From the NCBI RefSeq assembly GCF_004005945.1, contig NZ_SACS01000020.1, positions 1-64,000 on the forward strand: a stretch of 64,000 nucleotides of DNA. Direction: 5' to 3'. A program made the translations under genes and the position numbers. Under the pieces are notes generated by a model, which was not told the DNA's origin, did not search any database, and saw only the letters and a program-made list of their open reading frames with translations. Source of the stretch: Rheinheimera riviphila. GTDB lineage: Bacteria; Pseudomonadota; Gammaproteobacteria; Enterobacterales; Alteromonadaceae. Below are positions 1 through 9,266 of this stretch, piece by piece (within the stretch, counting starts at the first letter, position 1; the number at the start of each line of letters is the position of its first letter).

Positions 1-622
1 CGAGTTGAGCAATGAGGCGGGGGGCTACTCTACATACGAGGTCAGATAATGCTGCCTCTAGGGCGGAACAGCCTCCCCGGTAAACTGATAAAATTATTAA
101 CTCAATAAGATTCAACATACAAGGGCGGATCAGCGCAGCGCCATCCGCCGTGGCGGCATAAAACGAATGCCTTTTGATGTATCGGGCGTTGCCGGTGGTG
201 GATGGGGCTACGCTTATCCACCCTACGCAATTAAAGTTAAATGAGCATTCATTGAAGGCACCGCACACAAGGGCGTACTCGCCGAATACAGTACGCTGCA
301 GGGCAATTTCCACCACCATCTTCAACAAATTTTAATCAACATTTCGGCGCACTACCGCTTGCGCGGTGAGTGACGCCCTACGGTTTTTTTATTTTTAAAA
401 CAATAGCTTAAGCGGGTTTTTGTAGGGCGTACTCGCCGAATGCAGTACGCCGCAGCGCAATATCCACCACCATCGTCAACAAATTTTAATCAACATTTCG
501 GCGCACTATCGCTTGCGCGGTGAGTGACGCTCTACGGCATTTTTATATTTTAAAACAATAGCTTAAGCGCATTTTTGTAGGGCGGATAAGCGAAGCTCCA
601 TCCGCCGTGATGTGAGATAAAA
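1..622. other. Intergenic region rich in palindromic repeats
   Basis: I find no convincing gene here. The stretch holds two GGGCGGAT-type imperfect palindromes (about 121-150 and 579-608, arms GGCGGAT/ATCCGCC) and two tandem copies of a ~154-bp unit. Similar GTAGGGCG...CGCCCTA motifs recur at 9755-9905, 11466-11680 and 41690-42927, so they belong to a dispersed repeat family of this genome. Confidence 0.6.
271..579. repeat. Two tandem copies of a ~154-bp repeat
   Basis: Copy 1 runs from 271 to 424 and copy 2 from 425 to about 579. Both start with GGGCGTACTCGCCGAAT and contain the same AT-rich middle (AACAAATTTTAATCAACATT), a GCGCGGTGAGTGACGC palindrome segment and AACAATAGCTTAAGCG. They differ at scattered bases. 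The GTACTCGCC/GGCGCACT pieces can form hairpins typical of REP-like elements. Confidence 0.8.
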
Positions 623-1075
623 CTAATCCAGATCCCACAGCTCATCATCGGCCGCCCACAGCGTCAACAGCTGTGCCTGGCGGCTGAGTTGTTTCGCCTT
701 CACGGCTAATTCGCCGGTAAGCTCGGGGCTACCTGACCAAGCCGTCCCTTTATTGGCCGCTGCTGCCAACGCCGTCCATTTACGGGCAAAGGCAGCCATC
801 GCATCACGCGGTTCGGGTAAATCGCTGGCGCTGAGATGGTCAAATGGTACAGGTTGTGGTTGTACGCCGGTGCTATCACCAGCCAAAATCCAGTGCCCGA
901 CAAACCCCGGATCGTCCGGGTTTTCCACCGCCCATAATCCGACATAAGGCGCGGTATACCACTCCGGCCAGTCGCAAATCACGCCATGCGGAATTTGCTG
1001 GGTTTTGACATAACTTTCAATTGCCACAAACTGACTGTCGCACCAAGCCCAGTCTTCTGCTTCGTCCATATCCAT
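623..1075 (-). CDS. DUF4826-like small protein
   Basis: A soluble protein of about 150 residues with no signal peptide. A central APYVGLWAVE segment, a WILAGD segment, a later F..KW segment and a C-terminal QAQLLTLWAADDELW stretch fit my memory of the DUF4826 family, small gammaproteobacterial proteins of unknown role. I chose the ATG at 1075 because GGAG lies 8 bases before it; an upstream start at 1114 would add 13 residues with no Shine-Dalgarno sequence. It stands alone and points away from the next genes. Function unknown. Confidence 0.6.
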   Translation of the reverse strand: MDMDEAEDWAWCDSQFVAIESYVKTQQIPHGVICDWPEWYTAPYVGLWAVENPDDPGFVGHWILAGDSTGVQPQPVPFDHLSASDLPEPRDAMAAFARKWTALAAAANKGTAWSGSPELTGELAVKAKQLSRQAQLLTLWAADDELWDLD

Positions 1076-1341
1076 TTTTGCGTCTCCGAATCGTTGCTGA
1101 AAATACCACGGCATGATAGTGCAGGTATAAAGTTGTTATTGTCGGTGACACAGGCCGTTACGGCAATTTTTTTAGCCAACCATCCCAACACTCATATTCA
1201 CTCAAAACATCTGCCCTCAAAAAAGCTGAGGTCAGCCTTCCAAAGATGCAATTGGATCCTAAAACCATCCGGGTTCAAAATTCGCATCAAGCCGCGCGAC
1301 GGGGTGAAACACTTCACCGGCGCGGTTACTGGAGTTTGCAG

Positions 1342-1581
1342 ATGATCCCACAACGTTTTAGTCCTTATGTGTTTTCGTTTTTTATGTCGTTGCTGATGTC
1401 CGGCATCATGTCCGGTTGCATCACGGTGTTGAACCTTGGTTGGGTTGACGGCCTGCTGCATCTCTGGTTACAGGCCTGGGCGGGTGCTTTTGTGATCGCC
1501 TTTCCGACTATTGTGCTGATCACGCCTTTGGTGCGGGCATTGGTGCTGGCGGTGGTGAAACCTAATCTGGTTCAGAGTTAG
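1342..1581 (+). CDS. DUF2798 family membrane protein
   Basis: A 79-residue protein with two hydrophobic helices (about residues 8-33 and 45-70), an SGIMSGCITVLN segment in the first and AFPTIVLITPLVR in the second. This two-helix pattern with a conserved Ser/Gly/Thr-rich first helix and AFP before the second is that of DUF2798 proteins, small inner-membrane proteins of unknown function. The start at 1342 gives the family's normal length; an upstream start at 1246 would add a basic extension with no similarity. It precedes another small membrane protein gene, 52 bp away. Confidence 0.7.
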   Translation: MIPQRFSPYVFSFFMSLLMSGIMSGCITVLNLGWVDGLLHLWLQAWAGAFVIAFPTIVLITPLVRALVLAVVKPNLVQS

Positions 1582-1633
1582 GTGTGAAGCGTGTTGAGAT
1601 GGCAGGATGTGACAGGAAATTTGGAGAAACAAG

Positions 1634-2146
1634 ATGATTGATTTATCACCCATATTAGCCGCCATGGTGATTGGCGCAGGCGCTACGGCGCTACTGGATT
1701 TATGGTCGCTGCTGCTGAAAAAAGTAGGGAACATCCCATCACTAAGCTTTTGCCTGGTGGGGCGCTGGTTCAGCTTGATGCGGCATGGTCAGTTCCGGCA
1801 TCCCAAAATTGGCAGCGCCCCAACGCAGCCTTTGGAGTGTGCCCTTGGCTGGACAATCCATTACCTGACAGGCATGCTGTTTGCGCTGCCGCTGGTGCTT
1901 TTAAACGGCGGCCAATGGCTGGTTGAGCCTAGTTTGCAGTGGGCGTTAGTGCTGGGGATTTGCACCGTATTATTCCCGTTTTTGTTGATGCAACCGGCTT
2001 TTGGTATGGGCATCGCAGCGGCAAAAGCACCAAAGCCCTGGTCAGCCAGAACAAAAAGCCTGCTGAGTCATACCGTGTTTGGCGGTGGTTTGTATGTGGC
2101 GGGTATGGGTTATCAATGGGCTGTGACTCAGTTCGGGTTTGCGTAA
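1634..2146 (+). CDS. DUF2938 family integral membrane protein
   Basis: A 170-residue, probably four-helix membrane protein. The N-terminal GAGATALLDLWSLLLKK, the loop VGRWFSLMRHGQFRH and the following LGWTIHYLTGMLFAL match the conserved blocks of DUF2938 proteins, found in many proteobacteria and of unknown role. The conserved Arg/His residues sit in a short loop after the first helix. It follows the DUF2798 gene on the same strand and is followed 73 bp later by a LysR regulator gene, so the three may be loosely linked. I cannot infer its substrate. Confidence 0.75.
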   Translation: MIDLSPILAAMVIGAGATALLDLWSLLLKKVGNIPSLSFCLVGRWFSLMRHGQFRHPKIGSAPTQPLECALGWTIHYLTGMLFALPLVLLNGGQWLVEPSLQWALVLGICTVLFPFLLMQPAFGMGIAAAKAPKPWSARTKSLLSHTVFGGGLYVAGMGYQWAVTQFGFA

Positions 2147-2219
2147 AACGGCGCACGCCACACAAGTACGAATACGAGTACCCAAATATCACTGAAGATT
2201 TCAGCAAACAGGGCAACGG

Positions 2220-3104
2220 ATGGACATTTATCAGCTCAAAACTTTTGTCACAGTCGCACGGCAGGGCAGTATCACCCGAACCGCGGAATTGCTGTTCCTG
2301 AGCCAACCGGCGATCAGCGCCCATATCAAAACGCTGGAAGACGAGCTAGCGCTCACGCTGTTTGAACGCACGCCACGTGGCATGAGTCTGACTGCGCAAG
2401 GGCTGGCATTGTTAGCTAAAGCGGAACAACTGCTGGCATTACATCAGGAAATCAAAACCGATGCCCGGCAATTAACCGGGCAGCTCAGTGGGCGAGTCCG
2501 GTTGGGGTCGAATCGAACGCCAAGTGCGCAGGTACTGAGCAAACTGTTGGCACAACTGGCGGAAACTTGTCCGAGGCTCGAAGTGAGTCTGGAATATGGC
2601 AGTGCGGCTGAAATCATCGAAGCTATTGATAAAGGTCGGATTGACGCCGGTTTTTACACTGCCGATCCGTCGCCTGGCGGTTTAATGCAGTTGCCGGTCG
2701 ATAGTTTTGGCGTGTATCTGGCGGCGCCGGTCGGTTGGGTTGATGTAACGCAGTCGCCAGACTGGCAGCAACTCAGTCAGTTGCCGTGGATTTGTCCGGC
2801 CACCAACACTTGTTGTGGTCGACTGGCCGAGCAACTGTTTACAGAACACAACTTTCGGCCGCTAAAAACCATTCATGTTGATCAGGAGCATGTCACCCGC
2901 ACCTTAATTGCCGGTGGTGTCGGTTTAGGTTTGTTGCATCAACCGACGGCGTTGGATGCACAAAGCAAAAACGAATTAGTATTGCTTGGCCCGGCGTTGC
3001 AACAGGTGCAGGTCTGGTTTGGGGTATTGGCACAGCGCCAGTCAGAACCCTTATTACAAGCGGTATTAGCAACGATGCAGCAAGTAAATCCCAGCTCTTT
3101 GTAA
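2220..3104 (+). CDS. LysR-family transcriptional regulator
   Basis: A 294-residue protein with a LysR-type winged helix at the N terminus (residues 1-60, with TRTAELLFLSQPAISAHIK as the helix-turn-helix) and a periplasmic-binding-like effector domain from about residue 90. The effector domain has an unusual CPATNTCCG segment near residue 190, three cysteines that could sense metal or redox state, although that is inference. Length is normal for the family. The neighbours upstream are small membrane proteins and downstream is a TetR-SDR pair. The target genes cannot be told from the sequence. Confidence 0.88.
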   Translation: MDIYQLKTFVTVARQGSITRTAELLFLSQPAISAHIKTLEDELALTLFERTPRGMSLTAQGLALLAKAEQLLALHQEIKTDARQLTGQLSGRVRLGSNRTPSAQVLSKLLAQLAETCPRLEVSLEYGSAAEIIEAIDKGRIDAGFYTADPSPGGLMQLPVDSFGVYLAAPVGWVDVTQSPDWQQLSQLPWICPATNTCCGRLAEQLFTEHNFRPLKTIHVDQEHVTRTLIAGGVGLGLLHQPTALDAQSKNELVLLGPALQQVQVWFGVLAQRQSEPLLQAVLATMQQVNPSSL

Positions 3105-3161
3105 ATCAATCCACACTTTCAACTGCTGTGAAAATAAAGGTTGCTTTTTATATAAAGCTAA

Positions 3162-3181
3162 AATATGATGTTCATCATATT
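3162..3181. promoter_or_regulatory. Probable operator of the TetR regulator gene
   Basis: A perfect inverted repeat AATATGATG-TT-CATCATATT lies 20 bp before the tetR start codon. A related 20-bp palindrome lies before the downstream SDR gene. Sharing between the two promoters suggests the TetR protein represses both itself and the oxidoreductase. Confidence 0.7.
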
Positions 3182-3201
3182 ATCTGGCAAGGTAAATAGC
3201 G

Positions 3202-3870
3202 ATGGCGATTTCAGGCAAAGCAGTTGATGCAAAAAAAGAAAGCAAAAAGGAACTGACCCATCAGCGGATCCTGGCGACTGCTGCCAAGATTATTCGTCGC
3301 GACGGCTTTGAAGCATTGGCGGTGGCTGATGTGATGAAGCAGGCCGGGTTAACTCATGGCGGTTTTTATGCGCACTTTGCCAATCGTGATGCGTTGCTGG
3401 CAGAAGCTTTGGCTTATGCCGGAACAGATAGCCAAGGCGCGATGGAGAACGGCTTAGCGCTGCAATGTTTAAGCACGACTGCGGCAAATCAGCCAGCCAG
3501 CGAGCTACAAACCTTTATTGAACTGTATCTGTCAGAGCAGCATTTATTCGCCGCCCAAAGTGGTGTCGGCTGCCCGGTCGCGGCGCTTGGTGGTGAGTTT
3601 CATCGGCTGGACGAGCATAGCCAAACCGTGGCGGCAAAAGTGGTTACAGCGCTGGTGGAGCGATTGGTGCAGCTGGGCGAGGGTAACATCAGCAAACAAC
3701 AAGCATTTTTGTGCAGTAGTGCGATGGTTGGCGTGATCCAACTGGCGCGGGCGCTCGATCGCAGCGAAGCATTAGTTTATTTAGACAGCAGCCGGCAGTT
3801 ATTGCTGGAACAATTTTTAACGCCAGCTGTTATGAACAGCAGCATTGAATTCCTGAACAAAACGCCCTAA
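3202..3870 (+). CDS. TetR/AcrR-family transcriptional repressor
   Basis: A 222-residue protein with a TetR-type N-terminal DNA-binding domain (about residues 18-64; the VMKQAGLTHGGFYAHFANRD segment contains the recognition helix and the conserved FYxHFxxxD) and an all-helical ligand domain. A GCPVAALGGE segment in the ligand domain is common in a subgroup of TetR repressors that control oxidoreductases. The gene is preceded by a perfect palindrome that recurs before the SDR gene at 3943, which argues for autorepression and control of that neighbour. The inducer is unknown. Confidence 0.88.
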   Translation: MAISGKAVDAKKESKKELTHQRILATAAKIIRRDGFEALAVADVMKQAGLTHGGFYAHFANRDALLAEALAYAGTDSQGAMENGLALQCLSTTAANQPASELQTFIELYLSEQHLFAAQSGVGCPVAALGGEFHRLDEHSQTVAAKVVTALVERLVQLGEGNISKQQAFLCSSAMVGVIQLARALDRSEALVYLDSSRQLLLEQFLTPAVMNSSIEFLNKTP

Positions 3871-3903
3871 ACATCGACGGGTTCGCCCATTTTTTTAAAC
3901 TAA

Positions 3904-3923
3904 AATATGATAATCGTCATATT
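3904..3923. promoter_or_regulatory. Probable TetR operator before the SDR gene
   Basis: AATATGA-N6-TCATATT, the same overall length (20 bp) and the same outer 7-bp arms as the palindrome before tetR at 3162-3181. It sits 19 bp before the SDR start codon, between it and the tetR stop codon, so the SDR gene probably has its own regulated promoter. Confidence 0.7.
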
Positions 3924-3942
3924 GAATTGAAAGGATCGACCG

Positions 3943-4650
3943 ATGAAACTTGAAAATTCCGTGGTATTTGTCACAGGCGCCAACCGTGGTTTAGGTCTGG
4001 TCTTTGCAAAACAAGCACTGGCGCAAGGTGCCCGCAAAGTGTATGCCGCAGCCCGTAACCCCGACAGCATCACGCTTCCAGGCGTGATTCCGGTGAAACT
4101 TGATGTCACCAATGCCGATGATATCGCAAGGGTGGCGCGCGATTATCCGGATGTGACCTTACTGATTAATAATGCGGGTGTCGCTGAAATGGGCCCGATG
4201 CTGGCGGCTGATGCCGAGGCGATGTTACGCCGGCAAATGGAAACCAATGTGTTTGGCCCGCTGCGGTTAAGTCAGGCCTTTGCGCCAGTGCTTGAGCAAA
4301 ATGGCGGTGGTGGCATTATTAATGTGCTGTCGATTGCCAGCTGGATCACCGGGCCACTGCTGGCGACTTATTCAGTCACAAAATCAGCGGCCTGGTCGAT
4401 GACCAATGCGCTGCGTCAGGAATTGCAGGCACAACAAACCCAGGTGCTGGGGCTGCATGTTGGTTTTATCGATACCGATTTAACCCAAGGCTTAGACGTG
4501 CCAAAAGTATCGCCAGAACTGGTGGTGGCTGAAACTTATGCCGGTCTGGAGCAAGGCGCGCACCAGGTACTGGCCGATGACGTCACCCGTCAGGTGCACG
4601 GTTCCTTATCGGGATATCCGGATATTTATCTGCAGGCGATTAATCATTAA
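3943..4650 (+). CDS. Short-chain dehydrogenase/reductase (SDR)
   Basis: A classical SDR of 235 residues, expected to be a cytosolic NAD(P)H-dependent oxidoreductase. The cofactor motif TGANRGLG is at residues 11-18, NNAG at 76-79, the catalytic serine at about 130, and the YxxxK pair is Tyr143/Lys147. An Arg right after the first motif's Asn and the basic residues after the second strand would favour NADPH. The substrate is unknown. It is preceded by an operator shared with the TetR gene upstream, so it is probably induced by the compound that TetR senses. Confidence 0.88.
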   Translation: MKLENSVVFVTGANRGLGLVFAKQALAQGARKVYAAARNPDSITLPGVIPVKLDVTNADDIARVARDYPDVTLLINNAGVAEMGPMLAADAEAMLRRQMETNVFGPLRLSQAFAPVLEQNGGGGIINVLSIASWITGPLLATYSVTKSAAWSMTNALRQELQAQQTQVLGLHVGFIDTDLTQGLDVPKVSPELVVAETYAGLEQGAHQVLADDVTRQVHGSLSGYPDIYLQAINH

Positions 4651-4802
4651 TTTACCGCTGGCTTGAATTGGCAGTGATTCTCAGTTGAAATACGGCGTGA
4701 TGGCAGCGGATCTTTAACGAACCGCTGCTTTTTCGCTTTGCTCTGCGTATTTTATCGCAGTGTATTTGCAACAGTTTTTCCAAGCTATTTAAGGACAGCC
4801 AG

Positions 4803-5267
4803 ATGCCCGCCGACTATCAGCAAACGAATGATCTGCCAGCCAACGATCTGCCCGCTAAGTACCAGCTCGAACTCAAAACACCTTCGGTCACCGATTATTG
4901 TCATTTACGCCTCGCCAGCGGCCTATCGGCAAAAACGATTGAGGCCGCCACTATTGGCCTTGCCGCTACATTATTTGCGGTGCAAATCACTTTGGCAGAG
5001 GAAGTGGTGGCGATGGGGCGGTTGGTTGGCGATGGTGGTTGCCATTGCCAGGTCTGTGATATTGCGGTGCTGCCGGAACATCAGGGCCAAGGTCTTGGCA
5101 AAATGGTGATGCAGGCGCTGATGGATTACATCGGGCAACAGCTGCCTGCGAGCTGTTATATCAATTTAATTGCCGACGGTGATGCCCGTTATCTTTATGA
5201 AAAATATGGTTTTACCGATGTAGCACCGGCTTCAATTGGCATGGCATTACCACTGAAAAGTCGCTGA
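4803..5267 (+). CDS. GNAT family N-acetyltransferase
   Basis: A 154-residue GNAT acetyltransferase using acetyl-CoA. The pyrophosphate-binding signature is clear: CDIAVLPEHQGQGLGKMVM (Q/R-x-x-G-x-G/A form QGQGLG), followed by a C-terminal YEKYGFTDV block. The first 20 residues contain a short repeat (NDLPANDLPAK) that is not part of the fold and may come from slippage. Substrate cannot be read from the sequence. The stop codon ends one base before the stop of the convergent TrpD-kinase gene. Confidence 0.85.
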   Translation: MPADYQQTNDLPANDLPAKYQLELKTPSVTDYCHLRLASGLSAKTIEAATIGLAATLFAVQITLAEEVVAMGRLVGDGGCHCQVCDIAVLPEHQGQGLGKMVMQALMDYIGQQLPASCYINLIADGDARYLYEKYGFTDVAPASIGMALPLKSR

Positions 5268-5268
5268 T

Positions 5269-7974
5269 CTAGCTATGAGTACGATAACCCGGTGCGACCA
5301 AAGGCATCGTCAGGGTGAAAGTGCTACCGACACCGGCTTGTGAACTGACGGTCAATTCGCCGCCCAGCACACCACTGGCCAGGCGTTTGCAAATAGGCAG
5401 ACCAAGGCCAGTACCGTTACTCATATTGGCGCTGAAAAACGGGTCAAACACCCGGATTTGTTGGGCTGTGGTCATGCCGCAGCCGTTGTCGCTAATGCTC
5501 AGTTGCAGCTGTTTTTCTTCCACTAAAGCCTGAACAACCACCTGGCCATTGGATCTTTTGACAAACGCATGTTGGGCGCAATTTTGTAGCAACTGACCGA
5601 CAATTTGCCCGACCGCTGCCGGGAAGCTATCGCAGCCAATCGGCGCCAGCAACTGGTTCTGCACGGTGAGCGATAGCGTCTCAAAAATGGGTAACATCGC
5701 CTGTACTTTTTGTTCGACAAGCTCGTTGAGCGAAAAATGGCGGCGCTGCTCGGCAATTTGTGCTGTGGCAACCTGTTTAAAATTGTTGATGAGCTGCACT
5801 GTTTGCTGCGCCGAGCGTACCGCTAGATCAAGCATTTGCGCGCTGTTTTGCAAATGCGCGGCTAAGGTGGTTCGGGACAAAATGCCACCGGCCAGCTGTC
5901 CGGCAATGGTGGCGACATCCCCTTGCAACGCCGTCGTTGCGGTCAGAATATTGCCTACCGGCGTGTTCATTTCATGGGAAATACCCGCGACAACGGTGCC
6001 CAGTGCCGATAGTTTTTCGGCTTCGATCAGCTGATTTTGCATCTGCCGTAGCTGTGTCACCGCTTGCGACAATCCCTTGGTGCGCTCGGCGACAATCAGT
6101 TCCAGTTGATCACGATGCCGGGTCAGCTCATCGGTGGTGGTTTTAAAGGCGGTGACATCGCGGGCAATCCCCATCACACCATTTAAAACGCCATGGTGAT
6201 CAAAAAAAGGTGTCTGAATAATTTCGACATATTCCTGATGGCCATCACCGGCAAAGGTGATCCATTGCCACGACAACACCGCGCGCTTTTCGCGCAGCGC
6301 CAGTTCAAACGACTGAAACAACGCTGCCGCTAGTTCTGCCGGCAAAAAATCAACGTCACGCCGTCCTTTAATCAGGGCTTCCGGGGTGCCAAAAAACCGT
6401 TCAAACCGGTGATTACAATTCAGGTATCTTCCGGCTTTGTCCTGCAGCCAAATCAGATCCGGCAGGGTTTCGATCAGGGTATGCAAGCGGGCGCGTTTGT
6501 TTTGCTCTGATGCTTCCAGCCGCCGTTGAGCTGTGATGTCGCGGCTGATCAGCAGGATATTATCGCCATCGTTAATCGGGATCAGTCGCTGCGCCAGTTG
6601 TAAATCGTGCATGCGCTCTTCCCATTGCGCGATATGGGCTTGTTGTTGCACGGCCGCCAATTGCTGCCGATGCTGCAATTGCAGATCCGCCGGCAATAAA
6701 GTGCAATAAGGATGACCAAACATGTGCGCCGGTGACAATTCAAATAAGCGGCCAGCGGCGGTATTGCTAACTAACACCAAACCTTGTTGATTCAAAACCA
6801 GAATGCCGTCGGGGGCCGATTCCAGAATGCCTTGCCAGATCCGCTCGGCAGAAGGCGGCACCAGCGCCGGATCCGCTGCTGCAAGTGGCGCTACTGTGGG
6901 TGATTCCACCCCTGTTGCAACAACGTTTTTCACGGCAGGCGTCGCTGGTTGTGCTGCTAAATCGTGCGACATCATCACCAGTTCACGTAATTTGCGGGTA
7001 ACTTTACCTTCGTCAATCAGCTGGGCGGCAAGTTGAATGCCCTCTGCAAAATTGGCAGCACGATGGCCCATCATCAGTGCGCCAGCGCTATTCAGTAAGA
7101 CCGCATCCCGGGCCGGCCCATGTAGTTTGCCGGCGAAAATCGCCCGCAGTAATTCAGCACTCTCTAATGGCACCTGGGAGCCAATATCCGCCAGTTTGCA
7201 GCGCTGCAAACCAAAATCTTCCGGACAAATCTGATAGCGTGTTAGTTGCCCATTTTCCAGCTCCAGAATTTGCGTTGGACCGAGCAACGACAGTTCATCC
7301 ACGCCATCCAAACCGTGCACGATCATCGCCCGGCTAAATTCAAGCTTATCAGCGACATAGGCCGTGGGTTCAACTAAATCCTGGCGAAATACGCCTAGCA
7401 GGTGGCGCCTGGCTTGTGCCGGATTGATCAAAGGCCCAACCAGGGTATAAAAAATAGTTTTGATGCCAAGGCTGGCTTCCACTGGTAATACCCGGCGCAT
7501 TACCGGGTTAAAATCGGGTGCATGAATAAAACCGATGCCAATTTGTTCAATCATTTGTTCAATCGCGCGCGGCGCCTGTTTGAGCACCACGCCCAGCGCC
7601 TGCAACACATCGGCGCTGCCACATAAACTGCTGATTGAACGGCTACCATGTTTTGCCACCGGAATACCGGCCGCCGCACAAACAAAAGCGCTGGCGGTGG
7701 AAATATTAAAAGTGCTGAGACCACCGCCGGTGCCGCAGGTATCGAGCAAATCTTCCGGCACTTTGGGCTGGATCGGCACCGAATAATGACGCATCGCTTG
7801 AACGATGGCGGTGGTTTCGGCTGGTGTGACGCCTTTAAGTAGCAACCCCATCAGAACTGCGGCCAACTGGGTGTCGTTCAGTTCGTCGTTGGCAATGGCG
7901 CTGAGAAGTAGCGATATTTCAGCGGCGGTGAGTTCCGCTTTTACTGAAAGTTGCTGCAACAGGTGTCGAAACAT
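5269..7974 (-). CDS. TrpD-like phosphoribosyltransferase fused to PAS-PAS histidine kinase
   Basis: One open frame of 901 residues. Residues 1 to about 345 are a complete anthranilate phosphoribosyltransferase-like unit: GTGGG at 81-85, NIST at 90-93, KHGSR at 108-112, GPLINP at 180-185 and the metal-binding DE at 226-227. The usual Asp of GTGGD is Gly here. After a Thr/Pro/Ala linker come two PAS domains (about 380-490 and 500-625), a short coiled coil, a HisKA helix with SHEMNTPVGN (His near 665), and an HATPase domain with SDNGCGM and GTGLGLPICK. There are no membrane segments, so it is a cytosolic kinase. No receiver domain or response-regulator gene is adjacent. It could sense PRPP or an aromatic precursor through the TrpD part; that is inference. 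Codon usage and frame are continuous, so a frame error is unlikely. Confidence 0.85.
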   Translation of the reverse strand: MFRHLLQQLSVKAELTAAEISLLLSAIANDELNDTQLAAVLMGLLLKGVTPAETTAIVQAMRHYSVPIQPKVPEDLLDTCGTGGGLSTFNISTASAFVCAAAGIPVAKHGSRSISSLCGSADVLQALGVVLKQAPRAIEQMIEQIGIGFIHAPDFNPVMRRVLPVEASLGIKTIFYTLVGPLINPAQARRHLLGVFRQDLVEPTAYVADKLEFSRAMIVHGLDGVDELSLLGPTQILELENGQLTRYQICPEDFGLQRCKLADIGSQVPLESAELLRAIFAGKLHGPARDAVLLNSAGALMMGHRAANFAEGIQLAAQLIDEGKVTRKLRELVMMSHDLAAQPATPAVKNVVATGVESPTVAPLAAADPALVPPSAERIWQGILESAPDGILVLNQQGLVLVSNTAAGRLFELSPAHMFGHPYCTLLPADLQLQHRQQLAAVQQQAHIAQWEERMHDLQLAQRLIPINDGDNILLISRDITAQRRLEASEQNKRARLHTLIETLPDLIWLQDKAGRYLNCNHRFERFFGTPEALIKGRRDVDFLPAELAAALFQSFELALREKRAVLSWQWITFAGDGHQEYVEIIQTPFFDHHGVLNGVMGIARDVTAFKTTTDELTRHRDQLELIVAERTKGLSQAVTQLRQMQNQLIEAEKLSALGTVVAGISHEMNTPVGNILTATTALQGDVATIAGQLAGGILSRTTLAAHLQNSAQMLDLAVRSAQQTVQLINNFKQVATAQIAEQRRHFSLNELVEQKVQAMLPIFETLSLTVQNQLLAPIGCDSFPAAVGQIVGQLLQNCAQHAFVKRSNGQVVVQALVEEKQLQLSISDNGCGMTTAQQIRVFDPFFSANMSNGTGLGLPICKRLASGVLGGELTVSSQAGVGSTFTLTMPLVAPGYRTHS

Positions 7975-8170
7975 GGAGGGTCCTTGTGTTTGATCAAACC
8001 GCTGATCGATAGCGGCTATCAGCCACCTCAGTATAGCCAGCGCCGTGCTGACGGATAAATATTCTGTTGCGCTGGCATTGTAAAGAAGTTGTTGAAATCA
8101 AGAGGTTTTACCGTTAGGGTGACGCTGTTATACCGATACTTTAACCCGTCCAAAAAATGAGGGACTTTAA

Positions 8171-9154
8171 ATGGAATTTCCATTGGATTTATTGACCAGC
8201 CCGGCACTGTGGCTAACGCTGGTGTTGATTTTCACCATGAAGAAAGGCATTCACTTTGTGCCGCAAAACCGTGGTTATGTGATTTACCGCTTTGGTAAAT
8301 ACACCAAAACTTTAAGTTCCGGCCTGAATTTTATTGTGCCTTATATCGAGTCGATTGAAGCAGACCGCAATTTGAAAGAACAAACGCTGGTCATCCCACA
8401 ACAATCGGCCATCACCAAAGACAATATCGCGTTGATGATCGACGGCGTGTTGTTTATCAAAGTGATTGATGCCGCGGCAGCAACCAACAATATTACCGAT
8501 TACAAACTGGCCTGTACGCAGCTGGCGATGACGTCGATGCGTAACGCCATCGGCTCGATGGAACTGGATGACTGTTTCCAGAATCGGGCGGCGATTAACG
8601 CCAAAATTCAGGAAGCGATGCAAGAAGCGACGCAGCCTTGGGGTTTAATCGTGCTGCGTTTTGAATTGCTGGAAATTTCTATTCCGCCTTCAATCAAAGA
8701 AGACATGGAAAAACAAATGACCGCTGAGCGGCAAAAACGCTCGGCCATTCTGACCGCTGAAGGTGTGAAGATTGCGGCGATCACCACGGCTGAAGGTCAG
8801 AAACAAGCCAGGGTTTTGGATGCAGAAGCGGCGAAATCGGAACAGGTTTTAGCGGCCGAAGCCAGCAAAGAAGCACAAATTCTGGAAGCGACCGGTAAAG
8901 CCGAAGCGATCCGGTTAGTGGCAATTGCCGAAGCGGAAGCTTTGACCACCATTGGCGCATCAGCAGCCACCAGCGAAGGCCAGAAAGCCGTCGCCTTGAC
9001 GCTGGCACAGGGCGCGATTGAAGCGCATAAAGCCATTGCTCAGGAAGGCACGATCGTGCTGACCGATGGCAAAACCGGCGACAATATTGCCAATACAGTC
9101 GCGCAGGCGATGGCGGTGTCAACGGCAGTGAATCAATCGGCTTCACGTCAGTAA
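8171..9154 (+). CDS. SPFH/Band 7 membrane protein (QmcA/stomatin-like)
   Basis: A 327-residue SPFH protein. A single N-terminal membrane helix (about residues 8-22) is followed by the Band 7 domain (VPQNRGYVIYRFGKYTKTL through the IPPSIKEDM segment near residue 180) and a long Ala/Glu-rich coiled coil (about 185-270) with repeated AEG and AEA units. This is the layout of E. coli QmcA and stomatins, which form large oligomeric rings in the inner membrane and organise microdomains. The NfeD-type gene 112 bp downstream is its usual genomic partner. Confidence 0.88.
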   Translation: MEFPLDLLTSPALWLTLVLIFTMKKGIHFVPQNRGYVIYRFGKYTKTLSSGLNFIVPYIESIEADRNLKEQTLVIPQQSAITKDNIALMIDGVLFIKVIDAAAATNNITDYKLACTQLAMTSMRNAIGSMELDDCFQNRAAINAKIQEAMQEATQPWGLIVLRFELLEISIPPSIKEDMEKQMTAERQKRSAILTAEGVKIAAITTAEGQKQARVLDAEAAKSEQVLAAEASKEAQILEATGKAEAIRLVAIAEAEALTTIGASAATSEGQKAVALTLAQGAIEAHKAIAQEGTIVLTDGKTGDNIANTVAQAMAVSTAVNQSASRQ

Positions 9155-9266
9155 GTAATTGTTTGTCAAAGCTTTATAGTGAGTTAAATCGATGATTGGT
9201 TACTGTGGTGGAACATCTTCGCCACAGTGACTACTTCGACCGCCCAACCAACAGAGTGACACCAGC

